From positions 1 through 49,151 of the forward strand of contig NZ_VOUX01000027.1 in the NCBI RefSeq assembly GCF_008011855.1: a stretch of DNA of 49,151 nucleotides. The letters are read 5' to 3'. The position numbers were made by a program, and so were the translations under genes. The notes beneath the pieces were generated by a model. It was not told the origin of the DNA and did not search any database. It saw only the letters and a list, made by a program, of their open reading frames with translations. Shown one piece after another: positions 9,186 to 16,814 of this stretch (its first letter is position 1; each line of letters begins with the position of its first letter). The DNA is from Serratia bockelmannii (lineage in GTDB: Bacteria > Pseudomonadota > Gammaproteobacteria > Enterobacterales > Enterobacteriaceae).

Positions 9186-10004
9186 TTAACGGATAGTTTT
9201 CGGCGTTACTACGCGGCGTGCGCCGATGTAGTGGTTCTGCCAATAGTCGTTGTCGAGCTGGCTGATGCGGATCTCTTCACCGGTGCGCGGTGACTGGATG
9301 AATTTGCCGTTGCCGAGGTAGACGCCAACATGGTCCGCCACGCCGCGGTTGTTGATGCGGAAGAACACCAGATCGCCGCTTTCCAGTTCGCTTTTCTTGA
9401 TCGGCGCCGCGTCGCGCAGGTGATACATCTCGTTGGCGGTGCGCGGCATTTTGATTTTCACCACGTCTTTATAGGCGTAATAGATAAGGCCGCTGCAGTC
9501 GAAGCCGGTGCGCGGCGAACTGCCGCCCCAGCGATAAGGCTTGCCCATCTGATCCATCAGCTTGGCCATCGCGGTCTGCTTGGCGTGTTGGTAGCGTTTT
9601 TTGTGCGCCGGGCTAAGTTTTAACGGCTTCTCGTCACGCACCAGTTTAGCGGTGGCCATACCGGCTTCGCGGTGGCGACCATAGCCTTTTTTATAGCCCT
9701 TCTTCGGCGGGGTGACTTTAATCTTGGCAGTTTTCTGCGCTTTGGCCTTGGGTTTTGCGCTGGCGATCTTTTTCGCGCTTTTCTCGCTTTTCGCCTTGGC
9801 GGTCTTGGTTTTTTTCGCGGGGGCCGTCACTTTGGCTTTTTTAGCGGCTTTGTCCGCTTTCTTTTTTCTGCGGTCATCGGGCCGCGCTTCATTAGCATGG
9901 CTTTTACGCTGCTCGGCGGCAACACGCGCCTGTGGCGCAGCGTGCGCCAAATTGAAGAAGAGCTGCGTAAACAGCAGCGCAAAGAGCGTAAGAATTAAAC
10001 GCAT
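9186..10004 (-). CDS. mepH: Murein DD-endopeptidase MepH (NlpC/P60)
   Basis: 272 residues (E. coli YdhO/MepH 271). A Sec signal peptide ends near NLAHAA. A very Lys/Ala-rich linker spans residues about 30-115, and a C-terminal NlpC/P60 domain carries the catalytic Cys170 in FDCSGLIYYAY, His in GVADHVGVYLG and the third polar residue in QNHYIGARR. It cleaves D-Ala-mDAP cross-links in the periplasm, making room for new peptidoglycan. The basic linker probably contacts murein or lipopolysaccharide. The order sodB-mepH-grxD is conserved, although grxD is on the other strand. Confidence 0.93.
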   Translation of the reverse strand: MRLILTLFALLFTQLFFNLAHAAPQARVAAEQRKSHANEARPDDRRKKKADKAAKKAKVTAPAKKTKTAKAKSEKSAKKIASAKPKAKAQKTAKIKVTPPKKGYKKGYGRHREAGMATAKLVRDEKPLKLSPAHKKRYQHAKQTAMAKLMDQMGKPYRWGGSSPRTGFDCSGLIYYAYKDVVKIKMPRTANEMYHLRDAAPIKKSELESGDLVFFRINNRGVADHVGVYLGNGKFIQSPRTGEEIRISQLDNDYWQNHYIGARRVVTPKTIR

Positions 10005-10420
10005 GTCGACGTCACCAACCTTGGCCCCGAAGCGGATATCGAAAGAGTTACAGTATTCCCGAATTTCGCCATATAAAACAGCGAAGAACTCATAAATAAT
10101 AATCCATATTGTGAGAAAACGTTAATGACATTTTTTTTGTTTCAAAATCAGCCTGTTGGTGTATAAAAAAGCGCCAGTCGGCGGTGGCGGATATAATTAA
10201 GTCGCGCCGTCATCGCGGCGCAATATATTAGTGAAATGGTCGGATTAAAAATGTTATTCTCAACGTATGTTTTGACCGGAATGACGTGGCCGGTGAAACG
10301 CGATCGGCGGCGGGCGAATATCCTTGCAAAAGATGGCGTTTTCTTGCGACTGTTCCAGCCGCTACAATAGCCCGCGTGATGCATGTTGTAGCCATGAAAT
10401 GTGGCTTGAGGAAGCAATAA
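10005..10420. other. 416-bp divergent spacer between mepH and grxD
   Basis: AT-rich near mepH and mixed near grxD. TACAAT at about 10361-10366 could be a grxD -10 element, but no convincing -35 goes with it. I see no gene, repeat or terminator. Confidence 0.4.
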
Positions 10421-10768
10421 ATGACGACGACACTTGAAAAAATTCAGCACCAGATCGCTGAAAACCCGATTCTGCTGTACATGAAAGGTTCGCCAAAGCT
10501 GCCGAGCTGTGGCTTCTCCGCGCAGGCAGTGCAAGCGCTGTCCGCCTGCGGCGAGCGTTTCGCCTACGTGGATATTCTGCAAAACCCGGACATCCGCGCC
10601 GAATTGCCAAAATACGCCAACTGGCCGACGTTCCCGCAGCTGTGGGTAGACGGTGAGCTGGTCGGCGGTTGCGATATCATCATCGAAATGTATCAGCGCG
10701 GCGAACTGCAGCAGCTGATCAAAGAAACGGCAGAAAAGTATAAAGCGCAGGAAGACCAGCAGTCTTAA
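10421..10768 (+). CDS. grxD: Monothiol glutaredoxin 4 (Grx4)
   Basis: 115 residues, as in E. coli GrxD. The monothiol active site is CGFS (LPSCGFSAQ, Cys near residue 30). MKGSPKLP precedes it, and the glutathione-binding motifs WPTFPQLW and GGCDII follow. It binds a [2Fe-2S] cluster with glutathione, partners with BolA-type proteins and delivers clusters to apo-proteins. ATG 10421 lies after GAGGAAGCA. A Rho-independent terminator follows at once. Confidence 0.97.
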   Translation: MTTTLEKIQHQIAENPILLYMKGSPKLPSCGFSAQAVQALSACGERFAYVDILQNPDIRAELPKYANWPTFPQLWVDGELVGGCDIIIEMYQRGELQQLIKETAEKYKAQEDQQS

Positions 10769-10796
10769 TCGACAGGCTTGTGGTTATCGCGTAACG

Positions 10797-10829
10797 GGCG
10801 GCGCCAGTGCAAACTGGGCCGCCTTTTTT
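10797..10829 (+). terminator. grxD terminator
   Basis: GGCGGCGCCAGT, GCAA loop, ACTGGGCCGCC with one bulged base, then TTTTTT. It lies between the convergent grxD and rnt genes. Confidence 0.88.
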
Positions 10830-10836
10830 GTTGGGC

Positions 10837-11487
10837 TTATTCGGCGAGATCGCCGGCGGGCAGCGGCCAGCCGCCGAGACGTTTCCAGCGGTTAACCAGC
10901 TCGCAAAACAGCAGGGCGGTTTGCTCGGTGTCGTACAGCGCAGAGTGCGCCTGGCTGCTGTCGAACGGCATACCGGCGGCGATGCAGGCTTTCGCCAACA
11001 CCGTTTGGCCCAGCACCAGGCCGCTCAGCGCAGCGGTGTCGAAGGTGGCGAACGGATGGAACGGATTGCGCTTCAGGCCGGCACGTTCGGCCGCGGCCAT
11101 CAGGAAGCTGTGATCGAAGTTGGCGTTGTGCGCCACGATAATGGCCCGGTTGCACCCGCGCTCCTTGAGCCCTTTGCGCACCGCTTTGAAAATGGCGTGC
11201 AGCGCGTCGTATTCGCTGACCGCGCCGCGCAACGGGTTGTGCGGATCGATGCCGTTAAACGCCAGCGCTTCCGGCTGCAGGTTGGCGCCCTCGAAAGGCT
11301 CCACGTGGAAGTGCAGAGTCTCGTCCTGCTGCAGCCAGCCATCTTCATCCATTTTCAGCGTCACGGCGGCGATCTCCAGCAACGCATCGGTATTGGCGTT
11401 GAAGCCGGCGGTTTCAACATCTATTACTACGGGATAAAACCCACGAAAACGACCACTCAGGGCGTTAAGATCACTTTTTTCGGCCAT
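10837..11487 (-). CDS. rnt: Ribonuclease T
   Basis: 216 residues from ATG 11487 (E. coli 215). It is a DEDDh exonuclease that trims the 3' ends of tRNA, 5S and 23S rRNA and turns over the tRNA CCA end. Exo motifs: IDVETAGFN (Exo I, Asp/Glu), NANFDHSF (Exo II) and [14 protein letters not shown] (Exo III, His and Asp). The basic, arginine-rich substrate-binding segments of the family are present. An upstream in-frame ATG at 11520 has no ribosome site and would add 11 unmatched residues. It is followed closely by gloA upstream on the same strand (112-bp gap), as in E. coli gloA-rnt. Confidence 0.95.
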   Translation of the reverse strand: MAEKSDLNALSGRFRGFYPVVIDVETAGFNANTDALLEIAAVTLKMDEDGWLQQDETLHFHVEPFEGANLQPEALAFNGIDPHNPLRGAVSEYDALHAIFKAVRKGLKERGCNRAIIVAHNANFDHSFLMAAAERAGLKRNPFHPFATFDTAALSGLVLGQTVLAKACIAAGMPFDSSQAHSALYDTEQTALLFCELVNRWKRLGGWPLPAGDLAE

Positions 11488-11599
11488 CAGTTTCTTATCT
11501 TCATCGAATGCAGCGCGCATTATGGCAAATTTTGCGCCCGGTTGCAGGCGCTATCGCGCGGAGAATCAGCAGGGCGCCAGCGCGCCCTGAAGGGGTGGC

Positions 11600-12007
11600 T
11601 TAATGGCCGAGGCCCTGACCGGCGTGTTTGTTTTCGATCAGCTCAATTTTGTAGCCGTCCGGATCTTCGACGAAGGCGATCACCGTGGTGCCGCCTTTCA
11701 CCGGGCCGGCTTCGCGGGTGACCTTGCCGCCTGCGCGACGGATGCTGTCGCAGGTGGCGGCAACGTCGTCTACGCCCAATGCCAGGTGGCCGAAGGCGGT
11801 GCCCATGTCGTAGCTGTCGGTGCCCCAGTTATAGGTCAGTTCGATAACCGCGCCTTCGCTCTCTTCCGTATAGCCGACGAAAGCCAGGGAGTATTTGTAC
11901 TCCGGGTTTTCGCTGGTGCGCAGCAGACGCATGCCTAATACCTTGGTGTAAAAGTCGATGGCACGTTGCAGGTCACCGACGCGGATCATGGTATGGAGTA
12001 AGCGCAT
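11600..12007 (-). CDS. gloA: Glyoxalase I (lactoylglutathione lyase)
   Basis: 135 residues, the E. coli length. It isomerises the methylglyoxal-glutathione hemithioacetal to S-lactoylglutathione. The nickel/zinc ligands of the family are in place: His5 in MRLLHTM, Glu in GAVIELTYN, His in AFGHLALGV and Glu in [11 protein letters not shown] 12007 follows AGAGGAATT. It belongs with nemRA upstream: NemR senses electrophiles and co-regulates gloA in E. coli. A 335-bp gap separates it from nemA here, and the nemA terminator lies in it, so gloA must have its own promoter. Confidence 0.97.
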   Translation of the reverse strand: MRLLHTMIRVGDLQRAIDFYTKVLGMRLLRTSENPEYKYSLAFVGYTEESEGAVIELTYNWGTDSYDMGTAFGHLALGVDDVAATCDSIRRAGGKVTREAGPVKGGTTVIAFVEDPDGYKIELIENKHAGQGLGH

Positions 12008-12105
12008 AATTCCTCTGAATTGACTGTGCCGTGGCAGACGGCGGGTGGATTGAAGCACAAGCGAGTATAGCCTTGTCCTACAAGGGAATTCAATGTGACG
12101 AATGA

Positions 12106-12118
12106 GTGACAATGTCAC
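12106..12118. promoter_or_regulatory. Palindrome upstream of gloA
   Basis: GTGACAATGTCAC is a perfect 13-bp palindrome about 100 bp upstream of the gloA start. It could be an operator for gloA or for the candidate small RNA on the other strand. The binding protein is unknown. Confidence 0.3.
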
Positions 12119-12119
12119 C

Positions 12120-12285
12120 TGTCGGGTTTGGAGCGGTGGTGTTTAAATATTGATCGAGCGTACCGATCGATACGAAGTAATTGATCTGCACAATCAATTA
12201 TCAATTCCCCACATAACCGTGTAGAAATTGAACTGCAGCATAAACAACACCAGGGAACCCCGGCCCGCCTTGTGCGGGCCTTTTT
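12120..12285 (+). ncRNA. Candidate small RNA ending at an orphan plus-strand terminator
   Basis: A classical intrinsic terminator (12262-12285) points in the plus direction, although both flanking genes, gloA and nemA, are on the minus strand. The region before it has no credible ORF. It contains the inverted repeat TAATTGAT/ATCAATTA (12178-12200). I cannot fix a promoter or 5' end, and I recognise no known small RNA. The element is inferred from the terminator alone. Confidence 0.35.
12262..12285 (+). terminator. Orphan plus-strand intrinsic terminator
   Basis: GGCCCGC, a 5-nt loop, GCGGGCC, then TTTTT. No annotated plus-strand gene lies upstream within 1 kb. Confidence 0.8.
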
Positions 12286-12297
12286 GCGCGCGGCGCA

Positions 12298-12328
12298 TAA
12301 AAAACGGCCATGCGATTGCGTGGCCGTT
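12298..12328 (-). terminator. nemA terminator
   Basis: On the minus strand AACGGCCA, a 10-nt loop, TGGCCGTT, then TTTTTTATG, 15 nt after the nemA stop. Confidence 0.88.
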
Positions 12329-12342
12329 GGGATCAGGACGGG

Positions 12343-13446
12343 TTACTTCGCCAGAAACGGATAGTCGGTATAGCCTTCGGCACCGCCGCCGTAGAAGGTT
12401 TCTGGCTTAGGTTCGTTCAGCGGGGCGTGCTGACGGAAACGCTCGACCAGATCCGGGTTGGCGATATAGCTGCGGCCGAAGGCCACCGCGTCGATGAAGC
12501 CTTTTTCGATCAACGCTTCGGCTTTTTCAGCGGTGTAGGCGCCGGCACCGACAATCACCCCTTTAAAGTGGGCGCGCACCGAGTCGCGGAAGGCGTCGGA
12601 ATACGGTTTGCCGCCGGCCCAGTCCGGTTCGGAGATGTGCAGGTAAGCGATGTTGCGCTTATTCAGCTCTTCCACCAAATACAGCGCCGCTTCTTCCTGA
12701 TCTTCACCGTTGTCCAGCCCATTGAACGGCCCAAGCGGCGAGATACGAATACCGATGTGCTCGGAACCCCATTCGGCAATGGTGGCATCGACCACTTCCA
12801 GCGTCAGGCGGGTGCGGTTCTCAATGCTGCCACCGTATTGATCGGTACGTTGGTTGGAAGCCGGTGACATGAACTGGTGCAGCAGATAGCCGTGGGCCGC
12901 ATGCAGTTCGATGAAGTCGAAGCCGGCGTCACGCGCGTTGGCGGTCGCCTGGCGGAAATCGTTAACGATGCCCGGGATCTCGCTGGTTTCCAGCGCGCGC
13001 GGCGTAGAGGTCGGTACGCGTACCCAGGCGCCGGTTTCATCACGCACGGTGGTGCGGGTGTCGGCGTTGATTGCCGAAGGCGCGACCGGCGCTTGCCCGC
13101 CCGGCTGCAGGCTGGCGTGGGAGATGCGGCCTACATGCCACAGCTGTACGGCGATGTGGCCGTTTTTGTCGTGTACCGCCTGCGTGATGTATTTCCACGC
13201 GGCGATCTGTTCCGGGGTATGCAGGCCTGGCGCACCGGCGTAGCCTTTCGCCTGGAAGGAGATCTGCGTCGCTTCGGTCACGATCAGGCCGGCGCTGGCG
13301 CGCTGCGCATAATATTCCGCCATCAGTGGCGTAGGAATATCGCCCGGTTCGATGCTGCGCAGACGCGTCAGCGGAGCCATAAACACGCGGTTGGGCAGGG
13401 TGACGGCGCCAACCTTCAGCGGAGAGAGCAATTTTTCAGTCTTCAT
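12343..13446 (-). CDS. nemA: N-ethylmaleimide reductase NemA (Old Yellow Enzyme family)
   Basis: 367 residues. This FMN-dependent NADPH oxidoreductase reduces alkenes such as N-ethylmaleimide, quinones and nitro compounds. It is a TIM barrel with the OYE landmarks [19 protein letters not shown], the substrate-binding pair in [15 protein letters not shown], and the C-terminal phosphate-binding [16 protein letters not shown] 13446 follows CAGGATG. Its upstream gene is its repressor nemR, 87 bp away, and a second NemR-like box lies in that gap. Confidence 0.96.
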   Translation of the reverse strand: MKTEKLLSPLKVGAVTLPNRVFMAPLTRLRSIEPGDIPTPLMAEYYAQRASAGLIVTEATQISFQAKGYAGAPGLHTPEQIAAWKYITQAVHDKNGHIAVQLWHVGRISHASLQPGGQAPVAPSAINADTRTTVRDETGAWVRVPTSTPRALETSEIPGIVNDFRQATANARDAGFDFIELHAAHGYLLHQFMSPASNQRTDQYGGSIENRTRLTLEVVDATIAEWGSEHIGIRISPLGPFNGLDNGEDQEEAALYLVEELNKRNIAYLHISEPDWAGGKPYSDAFRDSVRAHFKGVIVGAGAYTAEKAEALIEKGFIDAVAFGRSYIANPDLVERFRQHAPLNEPKPETFYGGGAEGYTDYPFLAK

Positions 13447-13464
13447 AGTGCATCCTGTATTTAA

Positions 13465-13479
13465 TAGACCGGTCGTCTA
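13465..13479 (-). promoter_or_regulatory. Second NemR-like box in front of nemA
   Basis: Plus strand TAGACCGGTCGTCTA resembles the upstream box TAGACC-N4-GGTCTA but with one base deleted from the right half. It sits 18 bp before the nemA start. On the minus strand it overlaps a possible -10 (TATTAA); the matching -35 is weak. Confidence 0.5.
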
Positions 13480-13533
13480 GTGGTGGGCGATAAAAAAACA
13501 CGAACTGCATTTTCACGAAAAAAGACGGTGGTG

Positions 13534-14142
13534 TTACGGCTGCGGCGGGCGCAGCAGCAACTCGATGCTTTCCAGCGCGCTGGTTAACGGCGCCAGCGAG
13601 TGACGGATCTTGGCGCGCAACGAGGCGCCGAGCCACAGTGAATACAGCGTTTCTGCGGTCGCCGCGGGGCTCATGGCCACCGACAGCGAGCCCTCGGCGA
13701 TACCGCGCTCGATGGCCTCCTGCAGATGGCCGATCACGCGAGCGGTGCCCGTTTCCAGCGCATGGCGCATCGGTTCCGACAGATCGCTCACCTCGGCGGA
13801 AAGCTTCACCGCCAGGCAGGCGTTATGGCATTCGCTGCGGCAGTGATAGCTGATAGCCTGGGCGTAATAGCCGAGCAGCTGGTGGCGGGCATCGCCGCGT
13901 CTGTCGGCAAACAGCGCCTGCATCTGTGCGTCATAATGCGTGAAATAGCGTTGCAGCATCGCTTCGCCGAAGGCTTCCTTCGAGCGAAAATAGTGGTAGA
14001 ACGAGCCTTTCGGCACGCCCGCGGTAGCCAGCAGTTCGCTCAGCCCCATGCCGGTAAAGCCCAGGCGCAGGCTGAGGGTTTCGCCGGTGGCGAGCAGATG
14101 TTCACGTGTATCCACGTTGCAATGCGTTGATTTGGTCATCAT
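13534..14142 (-). CDS. nemR: TetR-family electrophile/HOCl-sensing repressor NemR
   Basis: 202 residues (E. coli NemR 199). The N-terminal TetR DNA-binding domain reads DTREHLLATGETLSLRLGF ... VPKGSFYHYFRSKEAFG. The ligand domain contains several Cys in the span SYHCRSECHNACLAVKLSAEV, close to where E. coli NemR senses bleach and electrophiles through Cys106, although the spacing differs. Start: tandem ATG codons at 14142 and 14139 both fit. An ATG at 14154 lies inside the predicted -10 region and is therefore unlikely. No clear ribosome site is present before 14142. Confidence 0.93.
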   Translation of the reverse strand: MMTKSTHCNVDTREHLLATGETLSLRLGFTGMGLSELLATAGVPKGSFYHYFRSKEAFGEAMLQRYFTHYDAQMQALFADRRGDARHQLLGYYAQAISYHCRSECHNACLAVKLSAEVSDLSEPMRHALETGTARVIGHLQEAIERGIAEGSLSVAMSPAATAETLYSLWLGASLRAKIRHSLAPLTSALESIELLLRPPQP

Positions 14143-14149
14143 GGCGCCG

Positions 14150-14178
14150 AGCATAATAGACCGATTGGTCTAGGTCAA
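14150..14178 (-). promoter_or_regulatory. nemR promoter with the NemR operator in its spacer
   Basis: On the minus strand -35 TTGACC (14173-14178), a 17-bp spacer, and -10 TATGCT (14150-14155). The perfect 16-bp palindrome TAGACCGATTGGTCTA (14157-14172) lies entirely within the spacer, so bound repressor would block RNA polymerase. The predicted start is about 14142-14143, at the A of the tandem ATG. Confidence 0.75.
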
Positions 14179-14185
14179 TGGGAAT

Positions 14186-14212
14186 AAAAAAACCGGCGCA
14201 CAAAACGCCGGT
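14186..14212 (-). terminator. eptA terminator
   Basis: On the minus strand ACCGGCG, a 7-nt loop, CGCCGGT, then TTTTTTATT, just after the eptA stop. It separates eptA from nemR. Confidence 0.9.
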
Positions 14213-14256
14213 TGTCTGCAAACTATTGTGCCCCAGTGGCACACGGAAGTTAAGCG

Positions 14257-15900
14257 CTACGCCGCGTTGCGGCAACGCTGCAGGATATCCAACTGGGATT
14301 GATATTCGCGGGTCTGTACGTTCAGCATGCCCAACAGGGTGTGGAACAGGTTGTCCTGCGACACGTCGTCCTTTTCCGCCAGCGTGTTCAGGCACTGGCG
14401 ATCAATGCCGAAATTGCGCTGATAGTCGGCAGACATCCACATCAGGAAAGGCACGTGCGTTTGCTGACTCGGCGCGAAGACATAAGGCGTGCCGTGCAGA
14501 TACATGCCGTTTTCCCCCAGCGATTCGCCGTGATCGGACAGGTAGACCAGCGCGGTATTGAACCGGTCGTCATACTGCCGCAGCAGCTTGATGGTGGCAT
14601 CGAGCATTGCGTCGGTATACAGGATTGAGTTGTCGTAGGTGTTCACCAGCTGTTCATGACTGCAATCCTGGATCTGGTTGCTGTTGCAGGTTGGCGAAAA
14701 CGTCTGGAATTCTGGTGCGCTGCGGCGGTAGTAAGCCGGGCCGTGGCTGCCCATCTGGTGCAGCACGATCACGCCGTCGTCTTTCAGGCTATTGATGTAG
14801 TCGTTCAGCTTGTACAGCAGCACGTTGTCCATGCAAACCTCACCGTCACAGTCCTGCGGCAGTTTCAGCTTGGTCATGTCCACGTGCGGCACCCGGTCAC
14901 AGGCACCTTTGCAGCCGCCGTCATTATCGCGCCACAGCACATTGACGCCGGCATGCGCCAGCACGTCGAGCATGCCTTCTTGATACGTTGCCTGAGTCGC
15001 GTCGTACTCCTTGCGGGGCATGTTGGAGAACATGCAGGGGACGGAGATCGCCGTTTCGGTGCCGCAGGAACTGGCGTTCTTGAAGTAGACCACGTCGTCC
15101 TGCTTCAGGCGCGGGTTGGTTTCGCGCCCGTAACCTCCGAGGGAGAAGTTTTCGGCGCGGGCGGTTTCGCCCACCACCAGGATCACCAGCGTTTTCTTGG
15201 TCTGCTTGGCGATCAGCGGCCCTTTACGCGCGTCTTCACCGATCTTGACCAGCGGCAGATTGCGGGTGAAGTAACGTTGTTCGGTAAACTTGATGGTGCC
15301 GGCCACGAAGTTGGAAGGCGTCAACATCTTCACCACGCTTTTATTGTTGCGGATCAGCGAAGCGTAGTCTTTGTAGAACAGCGCGGCGACGATCAGGATC
15401 ACCACCAACGACAGCATGACATTAGCGGCGCGCAGCCCGACCATGTACCACCAGGGGCGAGTCTGGCGAATTTGGGTGAAGCAGACCGCTACCGCCGGCA
15501 GAATGCCGAGCAGCGCCAGCCACAATCCCATGCGCGGCGTCAGCAGCGCGGTCGCCTCCTGCGGGTTGGTTTCGAAGGCGTTTTGCATCATGTTGCCGTC
15601 GATCACCACACCATAGCTGAACATGAAATAGTTGGCTGCGGCGCTGCCGAGCAAGAAAAAGATGATCAACGGCTTACGCAGGTAGGGCACGGTCAACACG
15701 CTGAAGATAATATTCAGCGCACAGAAGATCACCACCGGCATGCTCGCCGCGAAAATCACGCTGTGGACGCTATCGAAGGTGATATACGACCAGGCGCGAT
15801 GCAGGAATAACGCGTTTTGAAATAGAGTGAAGAACAGGGCGGTGGCGAGGGTAAAACCGAGGCTGTTGCACTGTAAGCGTTGACGTAACCACATTGCCAA
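14257..15900 (-). CDS. eptA: Lipid A phosphoethanolamine transferase EptA (PmrC)
   Basis: 547 residues from TTG 15900 (8 nt after AGGA) or 545 from ATG 15894. Five N-terminal membrane helices (residues about 15-180) are followed by a periplasmic alkaline-phosphatase-like domain. The catalytic Thr lies in SCGTETAISVPCMFS, with metal ligands in VGETARAENFSLGGYGR and YLSDHGESLGENGMYLHGTPY. Multiple Cys fit the family's disulfides. It transfers phosphoethanolamine from phosphatidylethanolamine to lipid A phosphates, lowering charge and polymyxin binding. A PmrA-like box lies upstream. In E. coli eptA sits in an operon with basRS; here it stands alone between nemR and the NAD(P)-binding gene. Confidence 0.95.
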   Translation of the reverse strand: MAMWLRQRLQCNSLGFTLATALFFTLFQNALFLHRAWSYITFDSVHSVIFAASMPVVIFCALNIIFSVLTVPYLRKPLIIFFLLGSAAANYFMFSYGVVIDGNMMQNAFETNPQEATALLTPRMGLWLALLGILPAVAVCFTQIRQTRPWWYMVGLRAANVMLSLVVILIVAALFYKDYASLIRNNKSVVKMLTPSNFVAGTIKFTEQRYFTRNLPLVKIGEDARKGPLIAKQTKKTLVILVVGETARAENFSLGGYGRETNPRLKQDDVVYFKNASSCGTETAISVPCMFSNMPRKEYDATQATYQEGMLDVLAHAGVNVLWRDNDGGCKGACDRVPHVDMTKLKLPQDCDGEVCMDNVLLYKLNDYINSLKDDGVIVLHQMGSHGPAYYRRSAPEFQTFSPTCNSNQIQDCSHEQLVNTYDNSILYTDAMLDATIKLLRQYDDRFNTALVYLSDHGESLGENGMYLHGTPYVFAPSQQTHVPFLMWMSADYQRNFGIDRQCLNTLAEKDDVSQDNLFHTLLGMLNVQTREYQSQLDILQRCRNAA

Positions 15901-15948
15901 TGTCGGGATCCTGAAAGTAGATAATGTCGTGAAATCTACCGGATGAAA

Positions 15949-15965
15949 CTTAAGAAAACCTTAGA
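15949..15965 (-). promoter_or_regulatory. Candidate PmrA box of eptA
   Basis: On the minus strand TCTAAG, 5 nt, CTTAAG. This matches the PmrA direct-repeat consensus YTTAAK-N5-YTTAAK at 11 of 12 defined positions. It lies 49-65 bp upstream of the eptA start. Confidence 0.65.
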
Positions 15966-15999
15966 AATTCAGAATACTGGCGACGGAGAATACGTGAAA

Positions 16000-16025
16000 A
16001 CCGCCAGGCCTTATGGCCTGGCGGT
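16000..16025 (-). terminator. Terminator of the NAD(P)-binding oxidoreductase gene
   Basis: On the minus strand ACCGCCAGGCC, a 4-nt loop, GGCCTGGCGGT, then TTTC. The stem is a perfect 11 bp and lies 8 nt after the stop; the U-tract is short. Confidence 0.8.
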
Positions 16026-16033
16026 GGGGCAGT

Positions 16034-16675
16034 TTAGTAGGCGGCGGTGAATTGCGCGCGAATAAACTGAGGTTTTTCAATCTCATCAACGATAGCGACC
16101 GCCAGATCTTCCACCGAAATGCTGGCCGGCGCGTCGCCGTTCATCAGCAGTTGCGTGGTGCCGAGGCGGAACTGGCCGGTGCGTTTGCCCGGCTCCAGCA
16201 GGGCGGCCGGCGAGAGATAGGTCCAGTCGAGTGCTGATTCGTTGCGCAGTTTATTGCGCAGATCGCGCACCGCCTGCGCGCCGGGGCGGATATTTTCCGG
16301 GAACTGCGGCGTATCCACCAGTTCAACGCCCGGCGCCACTTCCAGGCTGCCTGCGCCGCCCACCACCAACAGGCGCTTGACGCCTGCCTGCCCGACAGCG
16401 GTAAGGATCTGCTGGGCGCCGCGCGTAGTCTTCTCATACAGGTTGTCTTCGCCCCAGCCGGGATTGTAGGCGCTGATCACCGCATCCTGACCGTGCAACT
16501 GCCCCGCCAGCCAGGCGGTGTCGGCGACGTCGCCCAGTGCGATGGTCAGATTGGCGTGCTCCGGCAAATCTTTTTTCTGGCGGGCGATTGCCGTTACCTG
16601 AATACCGCGAGCCAGCGCTTCATCTACCACGCGGCGGCCAACAAAACCGGTTGCTCCAATAATGGCTACTTTCAT
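16034..16675 (-). CDS. NAD(P)-binding atypical short-chain reductase (NmrA/YwnB type)
   Basis: 213 residues. The dinucleotide-binding glycine motif GATGFVGRR is at residues 7-15, and the pattern VxAIARQKKDL after beta-2 suggests NADP preference. The fold matches single-domain NAD(P)H-binding proteins, which lack a canonical SDR Tyr-x3-Lys; none is seen here. Substrate is unknown; relatives include flavin reductase-like and quinone-sensing proteins. ATG 16675 is used. It is divergent from a LysR-family gene across 139 bp, so that regulator probably controls it. Confidence 0.8.
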   Translation of the reverse strand: MKVAIIGATGFVGRRVVDEALARGIQVTAIARQKKDLPEHANLTIALGDVADTAWLAGQLHGQDAVISAYNPGWGEDNLYEKTTRGAQQILTAVGQAGVKRLLVVGGAGSLEVAPGVELVDTPQFPENIRPGAQAVRDLRNKLRNESALDWTYLSPAALLEPGKRTGQFRLGTTQLLMNGDAPASISVEDLAVAIVDEIEKPQFIRAQFTAAY

Positions 16676-16814
16676 CTGTATGCTCCTTCGGGGATAGGTT
16701 CAGTATCGTAAGGCAGGCCGATGTGCCTGCTGCGTGGTGTCTACTCTAGTCCTTAACAATAGCCGTGATTAGTGCCATATTCATGCTTTCTTGATTAAGT
16801 AAAACTTCATAATC

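Noticed and set aside
14656..15810. 384-codon plus-strand open frame opposite eptA
   Set aside because: Antisense shadow with Gln/His/Val-rich composition; eptA on the other strand has full catalytic motifs.
14257..15900. Mobile colistin resistance (mcr) gene
   Set aside because: Length, N-terminus and lack of mobile elements fit a chromosomal eptA with a PmrA box rather than an acquired mcr gene.
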